Source: Dolichospermum planctonicum
GTDB lineage: Bacteria > Cyanobacteriota > Cyanobacteriia > Cyanobacteriales > Nostocaceae
Length of the DNA stretch: 50,183 bases
Assembly (NCBI RefSeq): GCF_005402965.1
Contig: NZ_BJCF01000036.1
Location: forward strand, 1 to 50,183
Direction: 5' to 3'
The translations under genes were made by a program, and so were the position numbers. Shown piece after piece: positions 36,005-43,993 of this stretch (position 1 is the stretch's first letter; each line of letters starts with the position of its first letter). The notes under the pieces were generated by a model. It ran no database searches and was not told where the DNA came from. It saw nothing but the letters and a program-made list of their open reading frames with translations.

Positions 36005-37459
36005 ATGACCAATATTGATTATGATATAGTTATTCTTGGTGACACTATTGCTGCATACCAAGCCGCTTTAAATGCTACTGGGTTAAATGCAAAAGTGGCT
36101 TTAATTGTCAGCGATAATTTTTCTCATAACTACTATTTTAATCATCAATATGTACTGAATGAAATTAGTAAAATTACTCAACAATATCGTAATTTAGAAA
36201 ATCTAGGAATTGACGAAACAAATATTAACCTAAACACAATATCTCTTAACTGGAAAAAGGCTTTGTTTTATGCTATTTCTGTTTCAAAAAATCTTACTCA
36301 AATCAATTCCCTTGCTAATTTAGCAGCTCAAGGAGTTGATATTATTGTTGGTAATGGTCAATTTCAATCTTCTCCCTTGAGTTTGATAGTTAATGAAAGA
36401 CGGTTGTATAGTCGGACTTACTTACTCGCTAATGGTTCACGTCCTTTAATTCCTAATATTCCTGGATTAGATACTATTGAATATCTGACTTTAACTAATA
36501 TTTGGGATTATTTAGAAAAAACAACATTACCTAAAAATTGGGTAATTCTTGGTGGTATTCCCCAAAGTATAGAAATTGCCCAAGTTTTAGCCCAGTTTGG
36601 TTGTAATATTACCTTAATAGTTAAAAAATCGAGTATTGTTCCCCTTCTTGACCCAGAAATAAATCAATTACTAATAGCACAATTAGAAGTTAATGGTGTG
36701 CGTGTTTTAACACAAACAAAAGTAACCCAAGTTCGACATATAGATAATCAAAAATGGGTACAAGCAGGAAATCAAGCTATGGAAACTGATGAAATTTTCA
36801 TTGCTACCGGACAACAACCAAACTTAGAATATCTCAACCTGTCCGCAGTGGGAATAAAATATCATCAACACCGCTTAGTTGTCAATGAAAAATTGCAAAC
36901 GACAAATCATCGTATTTATGCTTGTGGTGATGTAATTGGTGGTTATAATATTCAGAATCTTAGTAGTTATGAGGCTAATATTGCCATAAAAAATGCTTTA
37001 TTTTTTCCGAGAGTAAAAGTTAATTATCACTGTGTTCCTTGGGGAATCTATACTTATCCCAGGGTAGCACAAATTGGTTTAACGGAAATTCAAGCAAAAA
37101 GTCAATATTCTCAAAATCAAGTTTTAGTTTTCAAACAATATTTTAAAACAGCTACAAGCGCACAAGTTCAAGGACAAATTACAGGAATTTGTAAATTAAT
37201 AGTTTTTAAAAATGGTAAAATATTGGGATGTTCTATTTTAGGAATAGCAGCAGCAGAATTAATTAATATAATTAGTTTAGCAATAACCCAAAATATTAAA
37301 ATTCAGCATTTAGCAAAATTATCACCCATTTATCCCAGTTTATCAGAAATTCTCATCGAAACAGCACGAGAATGGCATAGACACAGAATTAATAAAAACC
37401 ATGCTTTTCAAGAATTATTAGCAAGTTTCTTTAATTTTCGTCGTGATTGGAATTTATAA
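36005..37459 (+). CDS. Degenerate FAD/NAD(P) oxidoreductase (dihydrolipoamide-dehydrogenase fold)
   Basis: A 484-residue protein with the fold of class I pyridine nucleotide-disulfide oxidoreductases. Seen: DIVILGDTIAAYQAAL near 7-22 in the FAD position, the NAD-domain WVILGGIPQSIEIAQVLAQF at about 179-198, the ATGQQPN motif near 268, and the second FAD motif IYACGDVIGGY near 305. Several key parts are altered: the first FAD loop lacks its last glycine, no CxxxxC disulfide is present (the region reads YYFNHQYVLNEIS), and the usual C-terminal His-Pro is YPSLSE, so the active-site His is lost. It is likely a non-redox or divergent relative. It is in operon with the CobD-like gene. Confidence 0.8.
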   Translation: MTNIDYDIVILGDTIAAYQAALNATGLNAKVALIVSDNFSHNYYFNHQYVLNEISKITQQYRNLENLGIDETNINLNTISLNWKKALFYAISVSKNLTQINSLANLAAQGVDIIVGNGQFQSSPLSLIVNERRLYSRTYLLANGSRPLIPNIPGLDTIEYLTLTNIWDYLEKTTLPKNWVILGGIPQSIEIAQVLAQFGCNITLIVKKSSIVPLLDPEINQLLIAQLEVNGVRVLTQTKVTQVRHIDNQKWVQAGNQAMETDEIFIATGQQPNLEYLNLSAVGIKYHQHRLVVNEKLQTTNHRIYACGDVIGGYNIQNLSSYEANIAIKNALFFPRVKVNYHCVPWGIYTYPRVAQIGLTEIQAKSQYSQNQVLVFKQYFKTATSAQVQGQITGICKLIVFKNGKILGCSILGIAAAELINIISLAITQNIKIQHLAKLSPIYPSLSEILIETAREWHRHRINKNHAFQELLASFFNFRRDWNL

Positions 37460-37500
37460 GCTGTTACAAAACTAAATTGTACAATCGTAATATGTATAAA

Positions 37501-37574
37501 TCTTGTGGTGCGGGCATACTATGGCTAACGCCACGCTACGGGAACGACAAGCTCAGTACAAGTCCTGCCCGCTA
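37501..37574. repeat. Interrupted copy of the palindromic repeat
   Basis: TCTTGTGGTGCGGGCAT and CCTGCCCGC flank about 43 bases of unrelated sequence with a GCCACGCTACGGG-type core, as if another dispersed repeat had split the palindrome. Confidence 0.55.
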
Positions 37575-37663
37575 TTATTATTATTAATATAATTATAAGT
37601 ATAAAAATTAGCTTTAATTATACAAATTCAATGCAGTACAGCTTACAGCAAGTAGCTTTGAGT

Positions 37664-37859
37664 GAGGTACACCTTGTGCGGGCAAGATGCCCGCACCACA
37701 AGAGTTTTATTATTACAGCACTACAAGAGTGTTATGAGGTACACCTTGTGCGGGCATCTTGCCCGCACCACAAGAGTTTTATTATTACAGCACTACAAGA
37801 GTGTTATGAGGTACACCTTGTGCGGGCATCTTGCCCGCACCACAAGAGTTTTATTATTA
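37664..37859. repeat. Tandem 72-bp repeat with palindromic core
   Basis: Two full units of 72 bp (37664-37735, 37736-37807) and most of a third. Each holds a 21-bp hairpin, GTGCGGGC-5 nt-GCCCGCAC, then CACAAGAGTTTTATTATT. In unit 1 the centre is AAGAT; in units 2 and 3 it is ATCTT, the reverse complement, so the core of unit 1 is flipped. The 72-bp period keeps all frames open, which creates false reading frames. The remaining gap to 37902 has no gene. Confidence 0.9.
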
Positions 37860-37902
37860 ATATTTGTACTTCATAAGATCGGGAACTGCTGTATTTTTCA
37901 GC

Positions 37903-39600
37903 TTATTCTCTATTTTTATTTTTCCGTTGTGCTTTTTCCGTCAAGGAAACGCTACCAATTCCTTGTAAAATACCCCTCCCAACCAAACCTAAACTCCGGC
38001 CAATAACTTGGGTCAGCACGAAAACAATTCCAGTTCCTAAAAACCCTAATAATGATTGTAAACGTGGAGCAATAGCATCTCGAAATTCTAGCATTAATGT
38101 CACTCCTAGAGGAATACCAGAAAGTTCCGCTAATTCTTGGTTACGAGGAGCATAAATTGATATTTTAGCAATACCACGAGGTGCAAAAACAAATAACTCA
38201 TAACGACTTTCAAAAATTTTTTGAGCTTCAGTTATATATTGATTTAATCTATATTTCCAAGATAAGTTATTTCTAAATCTTTCAATTTCTCTAGTAGAAA
38301 TCATTTGTCTGTGATAAAAGTTTTGTTTGATTGTTTCAACGTCTGCTAAATAATTTAATAATGGTTGAATTACATTATTAGCTATATGAATCAATAAATT
38401 TTCTAAAATTAATAATGCTTGAGATTGAGCTTCTTTACTACCAAAGGGACAACAAGTATTATCAATATATAAATCTGTGAATAGTAGCAGATAAGATAAA
38501 AAATCCAAGAAAAAAGGGACTTTATTAATTATTTCTTTTTGTAAATCTGTGGTTTTATCTAATAAGAATTTAACTAGGTTTATCTCTTGTTTATCCAAAC
38601 TAATACGGTAGTAATTACCAAAAAATTCTGTGATACTAAATTGCCATAAATCTAGTAAAATCTGCTCTTTTAAATTAAATATTTGATTTTTATTAAAATT
38701 AAAAGTCCGAATTTCATCCAACTGCTGAAAAAATTTCTGGAGGATAATATAAAGTAGTTCTCGCTTTTTATCTTCTTGGAGAATATCAATTTCTAAAGGT
38801 GTGTCCGTGATATTTTCTAAAGGAAATTTTAGTTTATTTAAACATAATGTTAATAATTCAGATTGCAATTGTTGAGAACTCACTACAGGTGGTATATTTA
38901 TTAAAGGTTGTGTCTCGGATTTGATAATTACTTGATTAATAGGGTTTTCTGGTGGTAAATTCTGCCTTTTGTGTGGTAATTTTAATAAATTACTAATAAG
39001 CCAACGAGCCGCTAAAAGTTCCCGTCTTTGTCCTGCTAAAATTGCTTTATTTAATAGGGTTATTCCCGGTAATTTTAATTGTTCTGTAACTTGATATAAA
39101 GTATCATCAATATAGTTAATTCCCGAACTTTGTAAGTGATTTCGCAACTTACCTGGTAGGGAAGATGAGGTAAAATTAGACATTTTTCTATCTTCAAACC
39201 AATAATAACCCCCATTGGCTACCTGCTCAAGAATGGGGACTAATTGAGAAATTGAGACCCCTTTAGGACAATAGCCATTTATTCCTATCGCTTTGGCAGA
39301 TATAATTAGTTCCGGTTGAGATGTGCTAGTTAGAAGTAATATAGGTATATAAGGATATAAAGTTTTTAGTTGTCTACAGAATTGCCACCCTAAATGCTCA
39401 TTATTTAATGCTAAGATTATCAAGTGAATTTGCTGAGAATTAACGGCCAATATTTCCGCTATAACTTTTAAAGCAGAAGTATCTGAGGGAACATCTGCTA
39501 TGACTTGTAAATTGGGAATAGTTTCCAATGTCACCTTTAGTCCTAAACGGAAAATTGGATCTGGATCAATTAATAACAATTGTAAAAGGCGATCGCTCAT
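37903..39600 (-). CDS. DUF3685 protein with N-terminal pseudo-receiver
   Basis: A 565-residue cyanobacterial/plastid-type protein. Residues 1-130 fold like a response-regulator receiver: LLLIDPDPIFRLGLKVTLE, LIILALNNEHLGWQFCRQLK, LLLTSTS, and GYCPKG with the conserved Lys. The phospho-acceptor Asp is absent: ALNN stands where D should be. The rest is DUF3685, rich in charged and aromatic helices, with a C-terminal hydrophobic segment near 525-550 (LQSLLGFLGTGIVFVLTQVI) that may span or touch a membrane. Start: ATG at 39600 (MSDRLLQLLLIDPDP); an in-frame codon at 39693 would add 31 non-homologous residues. Function is unknown. Confidence 0.8.
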   Translation of the reverse strand: MSDRLLQLLLIDPDPIFRLGLKVTLETIPNLQVIADVPSDTSALKVIAEILAVNSQQIHLIILALNNEHLGWQFCRQLKTLYPYIPILLLTSTSQPELIISAKAIGINGYCPKGVSISQLVPILEQVANGGYYWFEDRKMSNFTSSSLPGKLRNHLQSSGINYIDDTLYQVTEQLKLPGITLLNKAILAGQRRELLAARWLISNLLKLPHKRQNLPPENPINQVIIKSETQPLINIPPVVSSQQLQSELLTLCLNKLKFPLENITDTPLEIDILQEDKKRELLYIILQKFFQQLDEIRTFNFNKNQIFNLKEQILLDLWQFSITEFFGNYYRISLDKQEINLVKFLLDKTTDLQKEIINKVPFFLDFLSYLLLFTDLYIDNTCCPFGSKEAQSQALLILENLLIHIANNVIQPLLNYLADVETIKQNFYHRQMISTREIERFRNNLSWKYRLNQYITEAQKIFESRYELFVFAPRGIAKISIYAPRNQELAELSGIPLGVTLMLEFRDAIAPRLQSLLGFLGTGIVFVLTQVIGRSLGLVGRGILQGIGSVSLTEKAQRKNKNRE

Positions 39601-39752
39601 TGGCCATATAATATCAAAGTTGGCAAGATCTTTGGCGTGATTATTGTTCTCCTGAGAATTTGCGGGGAAAATTCCTGTAAATGTCCATCTCAAAGGGGTA
39701 AAAAGCTGCTAATCTGGATTTTCACCACTGTTGAGCCAGAAAATAAACAGTT

Positions 39753-40241
39753 ATGACCATCACAATCATCCTCAACAACGACTCCATTTATAATTTGGAT
39801 CTGTCACCTGCTTTAATGGTGATTGAACCATTACTCCAAGCAGGAAACATTTCCTCCCATGAACAGCAACTGCGTTTAGAAATTAATTATGAACGAGTTG
39901 CAAATGATCCAAGAGAACTATCGGAAATTCCAGAGGTCAGACTGTGGTTTGTCCGTCTCGATGCTAAATATCCGTGGTTGCCATTTTTACTAGACTGGAA
40001 AGCTGGAGAATTAGCTCGTTATGCGGCCATGTTAGTACCTCATCAGTTTAGCTCCAAAGAAGGTATCCAATATAACCCAGAAGCTTTAGAAATATTCCTG
40101 ATGCACAAGATCTTTATTTTAAGTGATTGGTTGCACAAACAAGATATTGTTAGTCCATCTCGACTGAAATCTTTAGCACAAGTTCTGGGTTATGAATTAG
40201 ATGATGCTTTCTTTGAGATGATTGAAAAAGGTAATTCCTAA
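39753..40241 (+). CDS. crr6: CRR6-family NDH-1 assembly (NdhI maturation) factor
   Basis: A 162-residue protein recognised by the strongly conserved core EVRLWFVRLDAKYPWLPFLL and DWKAGELARYAAMLVPHQFS, then GIQYNPEALEIFLMHKIFIL. In plants CRR6 and in Synechocystis its homolog Slr1097 are needed to assemble the NdhI-containing arm of the NDH-1 complex, which drives cyclic electron flow and respiration. No signal peptide or TM segment; a soluble cytoplasmic assembly factor. It diverges from the DUF3685 gene (152 bp apart). The family call is by motif memory. Confidence 0.8.
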   Translation: MTITIILNNDSIYNLDLSPALMVIEPLLQAGNISSHEQQLRLEINYERVANDPRELSEIPEVRLWFVRLDAKYPWLPFLLDWKAGELARYAAMLVPHQFSSKEGIQYNPEALEIFLMHKIFILSDWLHKQDIVSPSRLKSLAQVLGYELDDAFFEMIEKGNS

Positions 40242-40416
40242 AGGCAAAATCAAAAAGACAAAATCAAAATCTCAAACTTTGCTCCTTTGCGACTTAGTGG
40301 GGAATATAATTCCTACTTCCATTATGCAGCACTGATAACACTTATTAGACATCTCTTTGATAAAATTGGCGATTTTGGATTTTGAATCTAAAACCCAAAA
40401 TCCAAAATTAATATAT

Positions 40417-41358
40417 TCAACCTCCCCAAATTTTTTCTAATACTATTTGGGGTGAAATATCCGCTATTATACCAGTATGTGAGGTAATAGTCAAGACTTT
40501 TTCACTTATCGGTAATAATTTCAATGATTCAGTAGAATCAAGTAAAGCAATTGTATATGTTTCTACTGCTACGCTTAGTTGGAGTAAGCTGTTTTCCACA
40601 GATAACATTAAACTAGCGCCGGCAATTATAGCAGTTAACTTGCCAATATCTTCGGGGGAAGTAACTTTAATATTGTGACAACTTTCTAGAAGTGATTTGA
40701 CTAAAGGCTCATTATTGGCTTCTTTAATAACCACAATGGGTAAATCCGGTTGTTTTTGTTGACAAGCTTCAATAATTTGTCGCCAATTTTCTCCCGGATA
40801 AGTTGTATCTAAACTAGTTCCACCACCATTAATGAGGATAAAACCTGTTTCAGTTACTCCTAATCGTTTTTGTTCACCTTGCGCCCATTCAATATCTATT
40901 TTAGGTACATTTACAGATAATGTTGGACAATCAGTATCAATCTTTAAAGGTTTCAATAAGTCATGGTACATCCTGGCCACATATTGGGATAGATTTGGCG
41001 CAATTCGGTGAGTCAGAAAAACCGCACCTTGGCCTTGGTAGCCAATACGCATGGTAATTCCTGTTAACCACATCAAGAAACTTACAAACCAACTTTGTCC
41101 TACAATAATAGCAACATCATACTCTCGATCGCGTATCATACCAACGAAGTTACCCCAATCAGCTAGACTATTACGATCTTTATAATCAAAAGTTAATACA
41201 TCGTGAACAGACTTGCTTACCCGGTAAGCAGCCTTTGACTTAGGTTCTACAACGACATCTATCTGTGAGTGAGGATAATAACGCTTCAGATCATCAAGAG
41301 TGGCAAAGAAAAGAATTTGGTTATCAATTGAACCAGGTACAAGAGCTACTACACGCAT
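40417..41358 (-). CDS. Family 9 glycosyltransferase
   Basis: A 313-residue GT9 (heptosyltransferase-like) enzyme. N-terminal RVVALVPGSIDNQILFFATL, then a Rossmann core with VDVVVEPKSKAAYRV and YDVAIIVGQSWFVSFLMWLT. The nucleotide-sugar half has FILINGGGTSLDTTYPGENW at about 178-197, the GGG variant of the GT9 phosphate loop, and ENSLLQLSVAVETYTIALLD in place of the canonical D(S/T)GP(M/L)H. The changes near the donor site suggest a divergent specificity. It may act in lipopolysaccharide or exopolysaccharide synthesis. No linked sugar genes. Confidence 0.82.
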   Translation of the reverse strand: MRVVALVPGSIDNQILFFATLDDLKRYYPHSQIDVVVEPKSKAAYRVSKSVHDVLTFDYKDRNSLADWGNFVGMIRDREYDVAIIVGQSWFVSFLMWLTGITMRIGYQGQGAVFLTHRIAPNLSQYVARMYHDLLKPLKIDTDCPTLSVNVPKIDIEWAQGEQKRLGVTETGFILINGGGTSLDTTYPGENWRQIIEACQQKQPDLPIVVIKEANNEPLVKSLLESCHNIKVTSPEDIGKLTAIIAGASLMLSVENSLLQLSVAVETYTIALLDSTESLKLLPISEKVLTITSHTGIIADISPQIVLEKIWGG

Positions 41359-41422
41359 AATATTTATTAACGCTTATCATTTTATATTTTAGGAGAATAT
41401 AGGTTAGGTATTGAGAATTAAC

Positions 41423-41441
41423 TTGACATACTCACCGACCT
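41423..41441. repeat. 19-bp copy of the IS200/IS605-like end
   Basis: TTGACATACTCACCGACCT is identical to 2765-2783, but the downstream hairpin is not kept. Probably the footprint of a lost element. No other feature was seen in the 261-bp gap. Confidence 0.6.
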
Positions 41442-41619
41442 AAAGTTCTGAATATTGATGGTGATCATAGCTCATAAATTACCTTTTGTTTTCATAAAAA
41501 GTCACAATTTTAAGCAAATACGGAGTATATCCTACAAATTGCCAGTGAATTGCCTCCCAAACCAACCCGAACCAATAGTTTGTAACTCAGCATAGGGATT
41601 TAAATGTTACACTGCTTCA

Positions 41620-42741
41620 TTAACTCAACTGATTCCGAAACTTACTCACACTAATACTCAACAACACCACAGCAAAACCAAGTAATGCTAAAACATGAAT
41701 CCATAGCACATCTAAACCAACCCCTTTGAGTAAAATACCCCGCACAATAGTAATATAATGACGAAGAGGATTTAGTAAAGATAGAACCTGGAAAAAAGTA
41801 GGCATAGCTTCAATAGGAGCAATTGCCCCAGATGTCTGCACAATTGGTAAATTAATAAAGAAAGATGTGAGTAATACTTGCTGTTGAGAACGGCAAATAG
41901 TCGCTAACATAATTCCTAAACTAATTCCCACAAATACATACATACTTGATAAGGAAATAAATAATAAAAAACTGCCCTGAAATGGTAAATTAAATACCAC
42001 AGTTCCCAAGGTTAAAGCTAACATCACATCTCCCATGAGTAAAAAAACCAAAGGGACAATTTTTGATAACAATATTTGCCAATTGGCCGCTGGAGTCATT
42101 AACAATTGTTCCAAAGTTCCCGTATCTTTCTCGCGTACAACAGTGACTGCGGAAACTAATGTACCGATTAATGTTAACACTAAACCCATGACTCCCGGTA
42201 CAAAAAACCAACTACTTATAAGTCCAGGATTGTAAAGAAATACGACTTGAGATGATACGGGAGGACTGCGTTTACCTGGTTCCAAACTCAGATTGTATTG
42301 TTGGACAATTTGATTCATGTAATTAGCAGCAATACCCGCTGTATTGGCATTTACCGCATCAATAAAAACTTGAATTTCTGCCGATTTCTGTGCTAATTTA
42401 CGCGGAAACTCAGGAGGAATTATCACCCCTACATTTAACTTTCCTTTTTCTACTTGTTGACTTAAATCTTTTTCGCTATTGGGTACAGATTCTAAAGTAA
42501 AAATTCGATTGGAAGTCATGGCAGAAATTAGTTCTCGACTATCAGCAACATGAGCATAATCAATCACACCTAATTTCAAATTTTGGACATCAGGATTAAG
42601 TGCAAATCCATAAAGTAATAATTGGACTGTTGGCGGGACTATTAACAAAATAATTAATTGTTTATTGCGTAAAATTTGATTAATTTCTTTCCGCACTAAT
42701 GCCCAAAATGGATGATCAAAGAATGGAAGAATAAATTTCAT
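41620..42741 (-). CDS. ABC-2 type transporter permease
   Basis: A 373-residue YbhS/YhhJ-type permease. N-terminal TM (PFWALVRKEINQILRNKQLI leading into LLIVPPTVQLLLYGFAL), a large periplasmic domain (about 45-170), then five TM segments from about 175, containing EKDTGTLEQLLMTP (about 207-220), the conserved ABC-2 motif after the second TM. It is the last gene of the exporter operon, 54 bp from the previous permease. A heptamer repeat lies just before its start and no Shine-Dalgarno is seen. Confidence 0.92.
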   Translation of the reverse strand: MKFILPFFDHPFWALVRKEINQILRNKQLIILLIVPPTVQLLLYGFALNPDVQNLKLGVIDYAHVADSRELISAMTSNRIFTLESVPNSEKDLSQQVEKGKLNVGVIIPPEFPRKLAQKSAEIQVFIDAVNANTAGIAANYMNQIVQQYNLSLEPGKRSPPVSSQVVFLYNPGLISSWFFVPGVMGLVLTLIGTLVSAVTVVREKDTGTLEQLLMTPAANWQILLSKIVPLVFLLMGDVMLALTLGTVVFNLPFQGSFLLFISLSSMYVFVGISLGIMLATICRSQQQVLLTSFFINLPIVQTSGAIAPIEAMPTFFQVLSLLNPLRHYITIVRGILLKGVGLDVLWIHVLALLGFAVVLLSISVSKFRNQLS

Positions 42742-42746
42742 AAAAC

Positions 42747-42774
42747 AGGTAATAGGTAATAGGTAATAGGTAAT
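42747..42774. repeat. Heptamer tandem repeat (AGGTAAT)
   Basis: Four perfect units starting five bases upstream of the ATG (42739-42741) of the last permease. In the mRNA they read ATTACCT. Confidence 0.95.
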
Positions 42775-42795
42775 AGTCGAACAACTGACAACTGA

Positions 42796-43902
42796 CTAAT
42801 TACTAATTTGCATCTTACTTAAAATTCGACGGGAGACATTAAAAAATATCAAACCTAAAACTGTTAACATGAGAAAATCAAACCAAACCCCTGGCCAACC
42901 TGTACCACGCAGAAAAGCATCACGAGTAATATTAATATAATAACGAGCAGGAACTACATTAGTGACAAGTGACAGGGGAAAAGGAATATTGTTGAGAGGA
43001 TAGATAAAACCAGACAATAATAAAGAGGTAATAAACCCGACTAAAGAAATAATTTGAACAGCGGAATTTTGGTTATTACTACGTACCCCAACTAGTAAAC
43101 CAAACATCACACTATCTATCAGAAATATCAGAGTTCCTAATAATAAAGTGATTGGGTTATTAACCACGCTTAATTTAAAAATAATTCCCCCTAATCCTAT
43201 CACAACTAATGCTTCAGTTATGGCAATTAATAGATAAGCCATACCTTTACCTAATAACAATTCTGTGGCATTAATACTAGAAGCATAAACTTGTAAAATT
43301 GTCGCTTTTTCTTTCTCTCTTACCATGGCAATTGCTGTTAGTAAAGATGGAAAAATCCACAGGATTACACCATATACTCCGGGAACAATATATAATGATT
43401 CTAATCTACCAGGATTAAACCATAAACGGATTCTAGCGGTAATTATTTTAGTAGCTGGTAAAAGTTTTTCTTCCTGCATAAAGAAATTAGTAACTCTTTG
43501 AATACTTCCTCTAATTACACGGGCATTATTAACATCTGTGGCATCAATTAAAACTTGCACTGTGGTAGGTTTATTAGCTTTAATATCTCGACTAAATTGG
43601 GAAGGAATAATTACCGCTACTTTAGCAATACCTCTATCAATAGCATCTCGCGCTGGGTCTCCTCCTGACCATTCTTTGGGAATAAATTGATTGGTAGCAT
43701 ATAATTTTTCAATATAGCTATTGCTTAGGTTTGTATGGTCAAAATCCTGGACAACTAAGGGAATATTTTGACTTTCTAATCTGGTAGCAAAACCGAAGAT
43801 TAACAATGTCATGAATGGTAATAAAAATGCTAATGCTAATGTCAATTTATCACGTTTAAATTGAGATAATTCTTTAATACATTGGGAAATAATTCTTTTC
43901 AT
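42796..43902 (-). CDS. ABC-2 type transporter permease
   Basis: A 368-residue YbhR-type permease, paralogous to the preceding one. First [22 protein letters not shown] (about 21-40), periplasmic domain to about 170, then TM segments including GVYGVILWIFPSLLTAIAMV, EKEKATILQVYASSINATEL as the conserved cytoplasmic ABC-2 loop, and a C-terminal TM FLMLTVLGLIFFNVSRR. The two permeases probably form a heterodimer that exports a hydrophobic compound with the double ATPase. It is the third gene of the operon, 91 bp from the ATPase gene. Confidence 0.92.
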   Translation of the reverse strand: MKRIISQCIKELSQFKRDKLTLALAFLLPFMTLLIFGFATRLESQNIPLVVQDFDHTNLSNSYIEKLYATNQFIPKEWSGGDPARDAIDRGIAKVAVIIPSQFSRDIKANKPTTVQVLIDATDVNNARVIRGSIQRVTNFFMQEEKLLPATKIITARIRLWFNPGRLESLYIVPGVYGVILWIFPSLLTAIAMVREKEKATILQVYASSINATELLLGKGMAYLLIAITEALVVIGLGGIIFKLSVVNNPITLLLGTLIFLIDSVMFGLLVGVRSNNQNSAVQIISLVGFITSLLLSGFIYPLNNIPFPLSLVTNVVPARYYINITRDAFLRGTGWPGVWFDFLMLTVLGLIFFNVSRRILSKMQISN

Positions 43903-43993
43903 AATTTTGGAGATTAAAAATTGTAGGTTTGGTAAAACGAAGTAAAATCCAAAATTTTAGAAGTTGTGTTGGGAAATTGTGTTAGTTTACTTG

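Noticed and set aside
37664-37859. CRISPR-like array
   Set aside because: Only three units, and the sequence between hairpins is as conserved as the hairpins, so there are no spacers; no cas genes are nearby.
37631-38006. Two overlapping open frames with repeated peptides
   Set aside because: Both are translations of the 72-bp tandem repeat, whose period is a multiple of three; the DNA repeat explains them.
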